DNA from: Cytophagales bacterium
GTDB taxonomy: Bacteria > Bacteroidota > Bacteroidia > Cytophagales > Cyclobacteriaceae
Assembly: GCA_003537495.1 (NCBI GenBank)
Contig: DPSB01000500.1
Span: 1 to 7,028, forward strand
Length of the DNA: 7,028 nt
Direction: 5' to 3'
The position numbers were made by a program, and so were the translations under genes. Shown here in pieces: positions 1-7,028 of this stretch; within the stretch, counting starts at the first letter, position 1, and each line of letters starts with the position of its first letter. The notes beneath the pieces were generated by a model. The model saw only the letters and a program-made list of their open reading frames with translations. It had not been told where the DNA came from and did no database searches.

Positions 1-2
1 AC

Positions 3-15
3 GAACGGACCGTTC
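3..15. promoter_or_regulatory. 13-bp interrupted palindrome, possible operator
   Basis: GAACGG-A-CCGTTC is a perfect 6-1-6 inverted repeat. It lies about 10 bases downstream of the expected start of the leftward transcript. A one-base centre cannot form an RNA hairpin loop, so if functional it would be a DNA-binding site. The half site ACCGTT recurs at 66-71, between the two divergent promoters. The regulator is unknown, and chance occurrence is possible. Confidence 0.25.
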
Positions 16-30
16 TAAAAATTGGAGGTG

Positions 31-61
31 CAAAGATAGATCGCTATTCTGCAATTGCAAA
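31..61 (-). promoter_or_regulatory. Leftward Bacteroidota-type promoter
   Basis: Read on the minus strand, TTTG (61 down to 58) is followed by a 19-base spacer and TATCTTTG (38 down to 31). This matches the known Bacteroidota housekeeping sigma consensus, TTG/TTTG at -33 and TAnnTTTG at -7. Transcription would start near position 24-26 and leave the window leftwards, so the gene it serves is not visible. No minus-strand ATG occurs between the promoter and the left edge, so only the 5' untranslated region would be inside. Confidence 0.5.
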
Positions 62-88
62 CGTAACCGTTAAAACAGTTGTGGGTAG

Positions 89-1156
<1,068 letters not shown>

Positions 1157-1176
1157 TTGTACTTTTCATAAAGTAT

Positions 1177-1207
1177 AAAGGGTTGATCGCAAGATCAACC
1201 CTTTTTT
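1177..1207 (+). terminator. Intrinsic terminator of the GAPDH gene
   Basis: AAAGGGTTGATC (1177-1188) pairs perfectly with GATCAACCCTTT (1193-1204) across a GCAA tetraloop (1189-1192) of the stable GNRA type. The T run continues to 1207. It begins 20 bases after the stop codon. A weaker hairpin, TACTTT/AAAGTA around a TCAT loop (1160-1175), precedes it directly. The A run before the stem means it might also work for transcripts coming from the right. Confidence 0.9.
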
Positions 1208-1288
1208 ATTTCCAATACAAACTGGTTGATTCTAAAAATAAATTTAGCGAAAAGCGAGTATTACACTATCCTTTTAATTCCGATTCGA

Positions 1289-1318
1289 AAGCCATCAACC
1301 AAGATGGCTTATTTTTTT
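1289..1318 (+). terminator. Second terminator-like hairpin; tandem terminator or attenuator
   Basis: AAGCCATC (1289-1296) pairs with GATGGCTT (1303-1310) around a six-base loop, followed by A and seven T's (1312-1318). It has the form of an intrinsic terminator for rightward transcription; on the other strand no U-run follows the stem. No gene lies between it and the first terminator, so it is either a back-up terminator, the end of a short RNA started after 1207, or an attenuator in the leader of the SusC gene. I found no consensus promoter between 1208 and 1288, which leaves the choice open. Confidence 0.6.
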
Positions 1319-1334
1319 ACTTCTGTCCAATCAA

Positions 1335-1390
1335 GAATACCGCAAAATGAGGTATTCGTCAGAGCATTGAAGTGTCAACATTTGACGAAT
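1335..1390 (+). promoter_or_regulatory. Leader region of the SusC gene with two alternative stems
   Basis: GAATACC (1335-1341) can pair with GGTATTC (1351-1357) around a nine-base loop. ATTCGTCA (1354-1361) can pair perfectly with TGACGAAT (1383-1390). The two stems share bases 1354-1357, so they cannot form fully at once. Smaller options lie inside the second loop: TTGA/TCAA (1367-1378) and GTCAA-CAT-TTGAC (1374-1386). The second stem ends 21 bases before the start codon. Regulation by these structures, or use of the repeats as DNA operators, is inferred only. Confidence 0.35.
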
Positions 1391-1394
1391 TATT

Positions 1395-1408
1395 AAACTA
1401 ACATCTAA
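1395..1408 (+). repeat. 14-bp direct repeat, copy 1, before the SusC start codon
   Basis: AAACTAACATCTAA occurs here, ending three bases before the ATG at 1412, and again at 6101-6114, just after the SusD stop codon. The identity stops after exactly 14 bases on both sides. The copies bracket the SusC-SusD pair. A short AT-rich match in 7 kb could arise by chance. Confidence 0.45.
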
Positions 1409-1411
1409 TCT

Positions 1412-4400
1412 ATGAGTAAACTACTACGATTTTTGTGTACAGCAATGTTTGCAATGTGGTCGGTATTTGCTTTTGCGCAAAGTAAAATATCGGGTCGTGT
1501 TACATCTGCTGATGATGGTTCGGTATTACCAGGCGTTAATGTTTTGGTAAAAGGAACAACCAGTGGTGCAGTTACCGATACCGATGGCCGATATGAACTG
1601 CAGGTAGATAAGCCTGATGCCGTTCTTTTATTTTCGTTTATTGGTTTTGTTTCGGAAGAAATAGTTTTAGGCGGACGCACAACCCTTGACGTTTCGCTGA
1701 AGCAAGACATCACCCAACTCTCTGAGATTGTGATTACCGGGGTGGCAGAGGGAACATCCACCAAAAAATTAGGTTTTGCCATTGGTAAAATTGGTGAGAA
1801 ACTTTTAGCAGAAGTACCGGCTGTGGATGCTGGTAATGCTTTGCGAGGAAAAATTTCAGGTGTTCAGATTATTCAACAATCGGGTACACAAGGTACTGCG
1901 GCTTCAATTCGTTTGCGTGGTGCTACTACTATTTCAAATGAAGTTAATCAAGAGCCGCTCATAATTATCGATGGTGTAATCACTCCGCCCGGAAGTAGTT
2001 CATTGGCCGATATTAACATGAATGATGTGGAGTCTATTGAAGTTGTGAAAGGTGCAGCAGGTGCAGCTTTATATGGTTCGCTGGCGGGTAATGGAGTTGT
2101 GCAGATTATAACCAAACGTGGGAGCAAGTTAAACAACGCTACAACTTTTACATTCAGATCGGAAGCTGGGATTTCACAAATGCAACGCTTCATGAAAATC
2201 AATCAAAGCCACAATTATCAATTAGATGGTAATGGGCAAATTGCATTGGATGGTTCAGGTAACCCATTAAACGATCCCAACACCATTATTGATAATCCGT
2301 GGCCGCTTCGGTATAATCACCAGAAAGAGTTATTTGAAAACCGCGGTTTTTATTCAAACTACTTTTCGATGGCTTCAAATTCGGGTAACACCAGTTATTT
2401 TACTTCCGTAGATCAACTTTCGCAAGGCGGTGTAATTGAAGGGCTTCGTGCATTTGAGCGGAGCAATATTCGTCTGAATGTAGATCATCGTGTAAACGAG
2501 AAGTTTAATGTTTCTATTAGTTCGCTTTATACTTCATCCCATGGTCCAGCTGTAGCTTCAGAAGGTGAGCAATCTGGTATTGTCTATGAAGTACTTCGCC
2601 TAAGCCCAACAGCCAACATCCGTGATGTAAACTTTGATGGCCAACCCTACATCACAACCAATATTGGGAAAGTATTTAACATTGGTCGTAACTCAAACAA
2701 TCCTTTGTACAGAGCTTACAACGATAAGAATACGGTTGATCGAGATCGTATACTTGGAAATTTTGCCGCCCGGTACGACATCGCTTCCTGGTGGAAAGTA
2801 GATGGCCAGATTTCTTACGATCGGTCAACCCGTAAACGCAATCGGTTTCTTGATAAAAAATATCTGAACATTAATTCGAGCGAGGCAACACCTTATAGCA
2901 ACAGTTCTATTTTTAAGGAGAATGTTCTTAACACAGCAAAGGTTTATTCTTTCACCAATACTTTCTCGAAAGCTTTCGGAAAATTAAGTACTGCACTTTC
3001 GCTTCGTTATCAGGCAGAAGACTATTTCTACGAAGAGCTTGAAGTTTCGTCTGTGTCTAATATAGTAGTGGATGGAATTGATCAAACGGAGAATATTCCA
3101 ACAGATGCTATTCGTTCAACTTCGCTTACGGAGATATTCAGAGCTCAGAATTATTTCGCCAACCTGCGTTTAGATTATGATTCAAAATACATTGTAGAAG
3201 GGTTGATCAGAAGAGATGAGTCTTCCCTGTTTGGTGCAAACAATCGTAACCGAACTTTTTACCGTGTATCAGGTGCCTATCGGTTGTCACAAGATATTAC
3301 GATTCCGGGTGTGCAGGAGTTTAAACTCAGGGCTTCGTATGGTACTTCCGGTCAACGTCCACCCTTCAACGCACAATATGAGCGCGTGCCATTGGTTAAT
3401 GGTAGCTATGAGTTAGGTACCGGAACCAAAGGTAATCCAGATTTAAAACCTTCAACCATTAGCGAGTTTGAAACAGGTATAAATGTTGACTTTCTGAAAC
3501 GCTTCTCTTTTGAATTTACCTATGCGCAAGCTACTGCCGATGATCAGATTCTTTTGGTGCCATTGTCGGCAACAACAGGTTATGCTAACCAATGGCAAAA
3601 TGCAGGCTCGGTTGAATCCAAAACATTTGAATGGTCTCTAAACACCAAAATTGCTGACAAACAAAAATTAAAGTGGGATGTAGGTATCGTGGGAAGCACT
3701 ACAAGAAGTATGGTAACAAAGCTTAACCGTTCTGAGTTTGGCTATGAAGGTGGTGGTGTTGGCAGTGCATCATTTTTCAGAATTAAAGAAGGAGAAAGAA
3801 TTGGGGCAATCTATGGTGGTGTAATAGCTAGTAGTTTGTCTGAACTTACGGTTGGTGAAAATGGATTTGTAAATAACCTGGAGAGTGTTACTGATAGGCC
3901 ATTGTCAGACTTTACTATCAACCGTGACGGATTTGTAATTCTTAATGGAACTGAATTTACTCCTGCGGAACGTCCATACAATCTTGTTGATGCCACAAGC
4001 CGCGCCCGTATTGAACGTAAAATAGGAGATAGTACCCCCGATTTTATTTTCGGTATTAACAATACGATCAGTTATAACAGACTTTCACTTTATGTTTTAG
4101 TTGATGCGCAAATTGGTGGTGATATAGCCAATGTGAATAAGCAAAATATGATGTTTAATGAAATTGCCACTGAGGTTGACCAGGCCGGTTATCCGGAAGG
4201 GCAACGCAAACATGGTGAATACTTTAGTATCCTTTCCAATTCAGGTGCTGCTCCTAATCAGTTCTTTATTGAAGATGGTACCTTTACCACTTTACGTGAA
4301 GTGTCTTTGAGTTACACCTTCTCTAAAGACGTACTTTCTAAACTTGGAAAAGTGGGTAGTGCATTTAAAGATGCACGGTTATCAGTAACAGGTCGCAACC

Positions 4401-4555
4401 TGTTAACATTTACGAATTATTCTGGTTGGACTCCCGAAGTGGCCGCTACAGGTGGAACAGATGGTGTAAACTTTAATCCGTTCAATTTCCGGGCCGATTA
4501 CGGGGCAGTTCCTATTTTCAGAACCTATGCGGTATCACTTCAATTAAGATTTTAA
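1412..4555 (+). CDS. SusC/RagA family TonB-linked outer membrane receptor
   Basis: This is a TonB-dependent import channel of the outer membrane that works with a SusD lipoprotein to take up oligomeric nutrients. At 1047 residues it has the usual family length. A signal peptide covers about 1-22 (hydrophobic core, AFA-Q cleavage region). A carboxypeptidase-D-like regulatory domain follows (about 25-96; ISGRV, PGVNVLVKGTTSGAVTDTDGRY). The TonB-box-like segment is LSEIVITG (103-110). The plug spans about 115-237 and carries LRGKISGV, IRLRG, PLIIIDGV and the SusC signature ESIEVVKGAAGAALYGSLAGNGVVQIITKRG at 207-237 (quoted in part by its hallmark residues EVVKGA and ALYG). The barrel fills the rest and ends in the terminal Phe of LQLRF, the usual outer-membrane assembly signal. 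The SusD partner starts 12 bases downstream. The ATG at 1412 is chosen because it directly opens the signal peptide. The ligand cannot be told from sequence; no regulator domain or enzyme neighbour indicates it. Confidence 0.96.
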   Translation: MSKLLRFLCTAMFAMWSVFAFAQSKISGRVTSADDGSVLPGVNVLVKGTTSGAVTDTDGRYELQVDKPDAVLLFSFIGFVSEEIVLGGRTTLDVSLKQDITQLSEIVITGVAEGTSTKKLGFAIGKIGEKLLAEVPAVDAGNALRGKISGVQIIQQSGTQGTAASIRLRGATTISNEVNQEPLIIIDGVITPPGSSSLADINMNDVESIEVVKGAAGAALYGSLAGNGVVQIITKRGSKLNNATTFTFRSEAGISQMQRFMKINQSHNYQLDGNGQIALDGSGNPLNDPNTIIDNPWPLRYNHQKELFENRGFYSNYFSMASNSGNTSYFTSVDQLSQGGVIEGLRAFERSNIRLNVDHRVNEKFNVSISSLYTSSHGPAVASEGEQSGIVYEVLRLSPTANIRDVNFDGQPYITTNIGKVFNIGRNSNNPLYRAYNDKNTVDRDRILGNFAARYDIASWWKVDGQISYDRSTRKRNRFLDKKYLNINSSEATPYSNSSIFKENVLNTAKVYSFTNTFSKAFGKLSTALSLRYQAEDYFYEELEVSSVSNIVVDGIDQTENIPTDAIRSTSLTEIFRAQNYFANLRLDYDSKYIVEGLIRRDESSLFGANNRNRTFYRVSGAYRLSQDITIPGVQEFKLRASYGTSGQRPPFNAQYERVPLVNGSYELGTGTKGNPDLKPSTISEFETGINVDFLKRFSFEFTYAQATADDQILLVPLSATTGYANQWQNAGSVESKTFEWSLNTKIADKQKLKWDVGIVGSTTRSMVTKLNRSEFGYEGGGVGSASFFRIKEGERIGAIYGGVIASSLSELTVGENGFVNNLESVTDRPLSDFTINRDGFVILNGTEFTPAERPYNLVDATSRARIERKIGDSTPDFIFGINNTISYNRLSLYVLVDAQIGGDIANVNKQNMMFNEIATEVDQAGYPEGQRKHGEYFSILSNSGAAPNQFFIEDGTFTTLREVSLSYTFSKDVLSKLGKVGSAFKDARLSVTGRNLLTFTNYSGWTPEVAATGGTDGVNFNPFNFRADYGAVPIFRTYAVSLQLRF

Positions 4556-4567
4556 AAGCCGATTATT

Positions 4568-6088
4568 ATGAGATTCAAATCAATAAGTCTGATTGTAACA
4601 ATCACACTACTTTTTTCAAGTTGTCTTGATCTGGACATTCCCAATCCGAATGATCCAACTACAGAGACCGTACTGTCCGATCCGGGTAATCTCACTTCAA
4701 TAACAAGTGGAATTTTGAATGGAGTGTTCGGCCCATATTCGCCTTCATCCTTTTATGGCGTTAATTCCAGCCTGGAGTGGACGGCCGATCACACCACGAT
4801 GACAAACAACGTGCTTTCATGGTGGTCGATTTTCAAAACGGAGCCGCGGCAACAATTAACCAATACCATTTCGTGGCCAAACAAAGCTTCTATGCTTGAG
4901 CCCTGGAATCAATGGAATGGTACGGTAGTAAATGCCAACACGGTAATCAGAACGCTGGAAGAAAATGAAGACCTGACTGATGAATTAACAGGATTGCTGG
5001 CAGCTAATTATTTTGCAAGAGGCATGGCCTTGGGTTATATCGGTAATGTGTTCGATAAAGGTTACATCGTGCCATTAAGTGGCGATCCAGCTTATGTGCC
5101 GGTATTAGTTCCCTACACTGATGTAGTTGAAGAAGCGTTGTCGAATCTTGAACGGGCTATTGAGTTATTTGAAGAGGTTCCGGATTTTGTTTTGCCCTCG
5201 CAACTATTGAGTAGTCTCGGATATACCGGTGAAGAAATGGCTGCACTTTGTCATACTTACTATGCGCATATTCTTGTTTCCTCGTCACGTAATGCAACAC
5301 AAAATACGGCAACAGATTGGGCAAAAGTAAAAGAACATGCACAGGCTGGTATAGCGCGCGATTTTACCATTAACGCAGATGGCTCTAACATCACACATGC
5401 GTTTCAATATGGTTCAGGAATTTTCTGGTACTTCCGGGTTGATCATCGGGTAATGCGTCACTTTAATCCAAACTTACCAAAACGTTTTCCTGATAATGCA
5501 ACCGCACCAACAAGTCCGTACACGGAAGCATTTTTAAAGGGGACGGGTTATACAGGCGATAAGCGATTGGATGCATACTTTTTATTTGAACCGGATCTAT
5601 CTTTCTACAACCCCGCACGCGATGCCGGTAGGTTGCGCAGCCACTACCGCATTAAGCGCTATGATGCTTTGTACAATGCACAGGGTATAGGAGCATCGGT
5701 GTTCATGTACAAATATGCCAACCAACTGCTATTAGCTGAAGCAGAGGCAATGACGGATAATCTTACAGCGGCCATTGCTATTTTAAATGATCCTGCTAAT
5801 CCAAGAAAAGCAGTTGGCGATATGCCATCGCTTGCCACTACGCTTACCAAACAAGAAGTCTTAGATTTGATTTTTGCAGAACGCGATATTGAATTGGGTC
5901 GTACTGATTTTGGTTTGCCATTCTTTGATATGCGTAGAAAGAATGCTTTGCAGCGGGGTACTTTACTTCATTTGCCGGTGCCAGCCGATGAATTGGTAAC
6001 ACAAGGTTTTCCGGTTTATACCTTTGGTGGAGTAGATTCAGCTGATGGTATAAACACAGCTGATGGAAGCAATTCCTGGCTCAACTAA
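4568..6088 (+). CDS. SusD/RagB family surface nutrient-binding lipoprotein
   Basis: This is the surface lid of the SusC channel, capturing ligand at the outer face and closing over the pore. The 506 residues are within the family range. The N-terminus is a lipoprotein signal with hydrophobic core LIVTITLLF and lipid-accepting Cys19 (SSC). The acidic residues right after it (LDLD) suit export to the cell surface. Mature-protein landmarks are IPNPNDPTTE (24-33), helical repeats with LLLAEAEAM (387-395), IFAERDIELGRTDFGLPFFDMRR (435-457), which is the family's ER-x-EL...FDMRR block shown by Glu438, Arg439 and Arg456-Arg457, and HLPVPADEL (468-476). The N-terminal third is rich in Trp (SWW, SWP, PWNQWNG), which could offer stacking surfaces, but this is not proof of a sugar ligand. 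The gene starts 12 bases after the SusC stop, so the two are cotranscribed. The C-terminus carries a small ADG(I/S)N duplication. The substrate is unknown. Confidence 0.95.
   Translation: MRFKSISLIVTITLLFSSCLDLDIPNPNDPTTETVLSDPGNLTSITSGILNGVFGPYSPSSFYGVNSSLEWTADHTTMTNNVLSWWSIFKTEPRQQLTNTISWPNKASMLEPWNQWNGTVVNANTVIRTLEENEDLTDELTGLLAANYFARGMALGYIGNVFDKGYIVPLSGDPAYVPVLVPYTDVVEEALSNLERAIELFEEVPDFVLPSQLLSSLGYTGEEMAALCHTYYAHILVSSSRNATQNTATDWAKVKEHAQAGIARDFTINADGSNITHAFQYGSGIFWYFRVDHRVMRHFNPNLPKRFPDNATAPTSPYTEAFLKGTGYTGDKRLDAYFLFEPDLSFYNPARDAGRLRSHYRIKRYDALYNAQGIGASVFMYKYANQLLLAEAEAMTDNLTAAIAILNDPANPRKAVGDMPSLATTLTKQEVLDLIFAERDIELGRTDFGLPFFDMRRKNALQRGTLLHLPVPADELVTQGFPVYTFGGVDSADGINTADGSNSWLN
6039..6066 (+). 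repeat. Short in-frame duplication at the SusD C-terminus
   Basis: CAGCTGATGG occurs at 6039-6048 and 6057-6066, an 18-base period that keeps the frame and encodes SADGIN then TADGSN. It looks like a small tandem duplication that has diverged. It falls in the last 16 residues, beyond the conserved core, and probably has little structural effect. Confidence 0.5.
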
Positions 6089-6100
6089 ACTTAATTTCTA

Positions 6101-6114
6101 AAACTAACATCTAA
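6101..6114 (+). repeat. 14-bp direct repeat, copy 2, after the SusD stop codon
   Basis: This is a second exact copy of AAACTAACATCTAA, the first being at 1395-1408. It starts 13 bases after the SusD stop, and its final A is the first base of the terminator stem that follows. Its role, if any, is unknown. Confidence 0.45.
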
Positions 6115-6154
6115 GAGAAGGGGAGATTTTTTCTCCTCTTCTCTGTTTTATTTT
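6114..6154 (+). terminator. Intrinsic terminator after the SusC-SusD pair
   Basis: AGAGAAGGGGAGA (6114-6126) pairs with TCTCCTCTTCTCT (6132-6144), 13 pairs of which one is G-U, around a loop of five T's. The tail GTTTTATTTT (6145-6154) follows. It should end most transcripts coming from the SusC-SusD genes. It stops only six bases before the ATG of the next gene, so any separate promoter of that gene would have to overlap it or lie upstream; none is recognisable. Confidence 0.88.
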
Positions 6155-6160
6155 AATGGT

Positions 6161-7028
6161 ATGATAAAAACTTTGATGTTTTTGATTTTGGTGAGTGGTT
6201 TTGCAAACGCACAGGCGCAGCCGCTTCTATTGGTTTTAAACAAAAGTGAAAATACGTTGCAGGTGATTGATCCTGAAACCATGAAAGAAATTAAACGGGT
6301 TGCCACCGGTGAGGGGCCTCATGAAATAGGTGTGGATACAGAAAGGCAAGTAGCCTATGTGGCAAACTACGGTCATCAACAACCCGGCAACTCACTTTCA
6401 ATTTATTCGCTTGCTACATTTAAAGAAACGCGACTCGATCTGGGAGCGTTAAAACGCCCGCATGGACTGGTGTACAAGTCGGGGAAAATTTTTGGTACCA
6501 CTGAATTTAGCCGGACTGTGTTTCGGTATGATGTGGTTTCCGGTAAGGTAGATTGGATTATGGGTACAGGCAAAAGTATTTCGCACATGCTGGCAATTTC
6601 CACCAACGGCAAAAGAGTTTTTACAACGGATATACTTTCTAACTCGGTTACCGTAATAGATGTAGATATGCCACCACTTCCTCAATATATTCAATCCGTT
6701 GCTGTAGATGCCAAGCCAGAAGCCATCGCTTTATCTAATGATGACAGCGAGTTGTGGGTAGGGCACAATGACTCTGGTGCTATTGCTGTGATCGACACAA
6801 AAACACTTACTATTCAACGTAAGTTGGAGGGATTCAAAGTTCCTATCCGTATTCATTTTACGCCAGATGGTTCTGCGGTTTTGGTTTCTGATCCGGGTGC
6901 ATCTGAACTTGTCTTAATAGATGCAAAGACAAAATCCGTGAAGCATAAATTAGCTATGCCCGGAGTACCAGTAGGTATAACTATGGATAAAGCAGGTAAG
7001 TATGCGTACATCGCGCTTACACAGGCTA
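6161..7028 (+). CDS. Secreted YncE/YVTN-type beta-propeller protein, 3' end outside window
   Basis: The frame is open from ATG 6161 to the right edge, giving 289 complete codons; the stop is not reached. A signal peptide is clear (MIKTLMFLILVSGFANAQAQ, cleavage near 18-20, no lipobox Cys), so the protein is exported. The rest consists of recurring propeller blades about 40-45 residues apart, with the pattern short strand, NSVTVID, TxxV, PxxIALSxDGxxxWV. Clear instances are LLVLNKSENTLQVIDPETM (23-41), GPHEIGVDTERQVAYVANYG (52-71), RVFTTDILSNSVTVIDV (152-168), KPEAIALSNDDSELWVGHND (185-204), AIAVIDTKT (207-215), IHFTPDGSAVLVSDPG (231-246) and PVGITMDKAGKYAYIAL (270-286). Such proteins resemble YncE and 7-bladed lactonase-like folds, but blade similarity alone does not give an enzymatic activity. 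The earlier ATG at 6156 is out of frame and closes at once. A terminator sits directly upstream, so expression may depend on read-through from the SusC-SusD genes. Confidence 0.9.
   Translation, partial: MIKTLMFLILVSGFANAQAQPLLLVLNKSENTLQVIDPETMKEIKRVATGEGPHEIGVDTERQVAYVANYGHQQPGNSLSIYSLATFKETRLDLGALKRPHGLVYKSGKIFGTTEFSRTVFRYDVVSGKVDWIMGTGKSISHMLAISTNGKRVFTTDILSNSVTVIDVDMPPLPQYIQSVAVDAKPEAIALSNDDSELWVGHNDSGAIAVIDTKTLTIQRKLEGFKVPIRIHFTPDGSAVLVSDPGASELVLIDAKTKSVKHKLAMPGVPVGITMDKAGKYAYIALTQA

Noticed and set aside
1239..1246. TAAATTTA as a possible -7 box for a short RNA ending at the hairpin 1289-1318.
   Set aside because: No TTG lies 19-21 bases upstream and the last base of the box does not match, so a separate small RNA gene cannot be supported.
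1355..1384. A possible SusC promoter: TTC (1355-1357), 19-base spacer, AACATTTG (1377-1384).
   Set aside because: Each box has one mismatch to the consensus, and it overlaps the inverted repeats, so the resemblance is too weak to annotate. If it were real, those repeats would act as operators, not as RNA structure.
1405..1782. Minus-strand open frames inside the GAPDH, SusC, SusD and propeller genes, such as 460-681, 1405-1782, 1948-2202, 3811-4062, 5157-5342 and 6403-6694.
   Set aside because: They are antisense shadows of strongly supported plus-strand genes, with no recognisable domains and no start-region signals.
3216..3416. A 66-residue plus-strand open frame within the SusC gene in another frame.
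   Set aside because: It lies wholly inside the conserved barrel-coding sequence and its product shows no recognisable features.

Overview
The window looks like chromosomal DNA of a member of the Bacteroidota, most likely Cytophagales-like (an inference from protein style, not a database match). The reasons are a SusC/SusD outer-membrane pair, AT-rich start regions without Shine-Dalgarno sequences, and promoters matching the Bacteroidota consensus TTG-N19..21-TAnnTTTG. Base composition is moderate and even, and I see no integrase, transposase, CRISPR array, tRNA or rRNA.

Layout, left to right. Positions 1-157 are a divergent control region: one consensus promoter points left, towards a gene outside the window, and one points right into a single-gene unit for NAD-dependent glyceraldehyde-3-phosphate dehydrogenase (158-1156), which ends at a strong intrinsic terminator (1177-1207). 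The 255-base gap 1157-1411 has no gene but is rich in structure: a second terminator-like hairpin (1289-1318), alternating copies of the heptamer GGTTGAT/ATCAACC, and two overlapping, mutually exclusive stems just before the next start codon. Then come a SusC/RagA-type TonB-dependent receptor (1412-4555) and, 12 bases later, its SusD/RagB-type surface lipoprotein partner (4568-6088), which must form one transcription unit. A strong terminator (6114-6154) follows. A secreted YVTN/YncE-like beta-propeller protein begins at 6161 and runs off the right edge.

How they work together. The glycolytic gene is independent of the rest. SusC and SusD should form a surface-lid/TonB-gated pore complex importing an unidentified ligand. 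No glycan-degrading enzyme, sensor, sigma/anti-sigma pair or other regulator lies in the window, so the substrate cannot be assigned. The propeller protein may be a periplasmic or surface companion, or simply a neighbour; the terminator before it suggests lower or separate expression.

The genes belong to known families. The least explained part is the untranslated DNA ahead of the SusC gene, which has the architecture of a possible attenuator or regulated leader. That is a hypothesis from base pairing read by eye.
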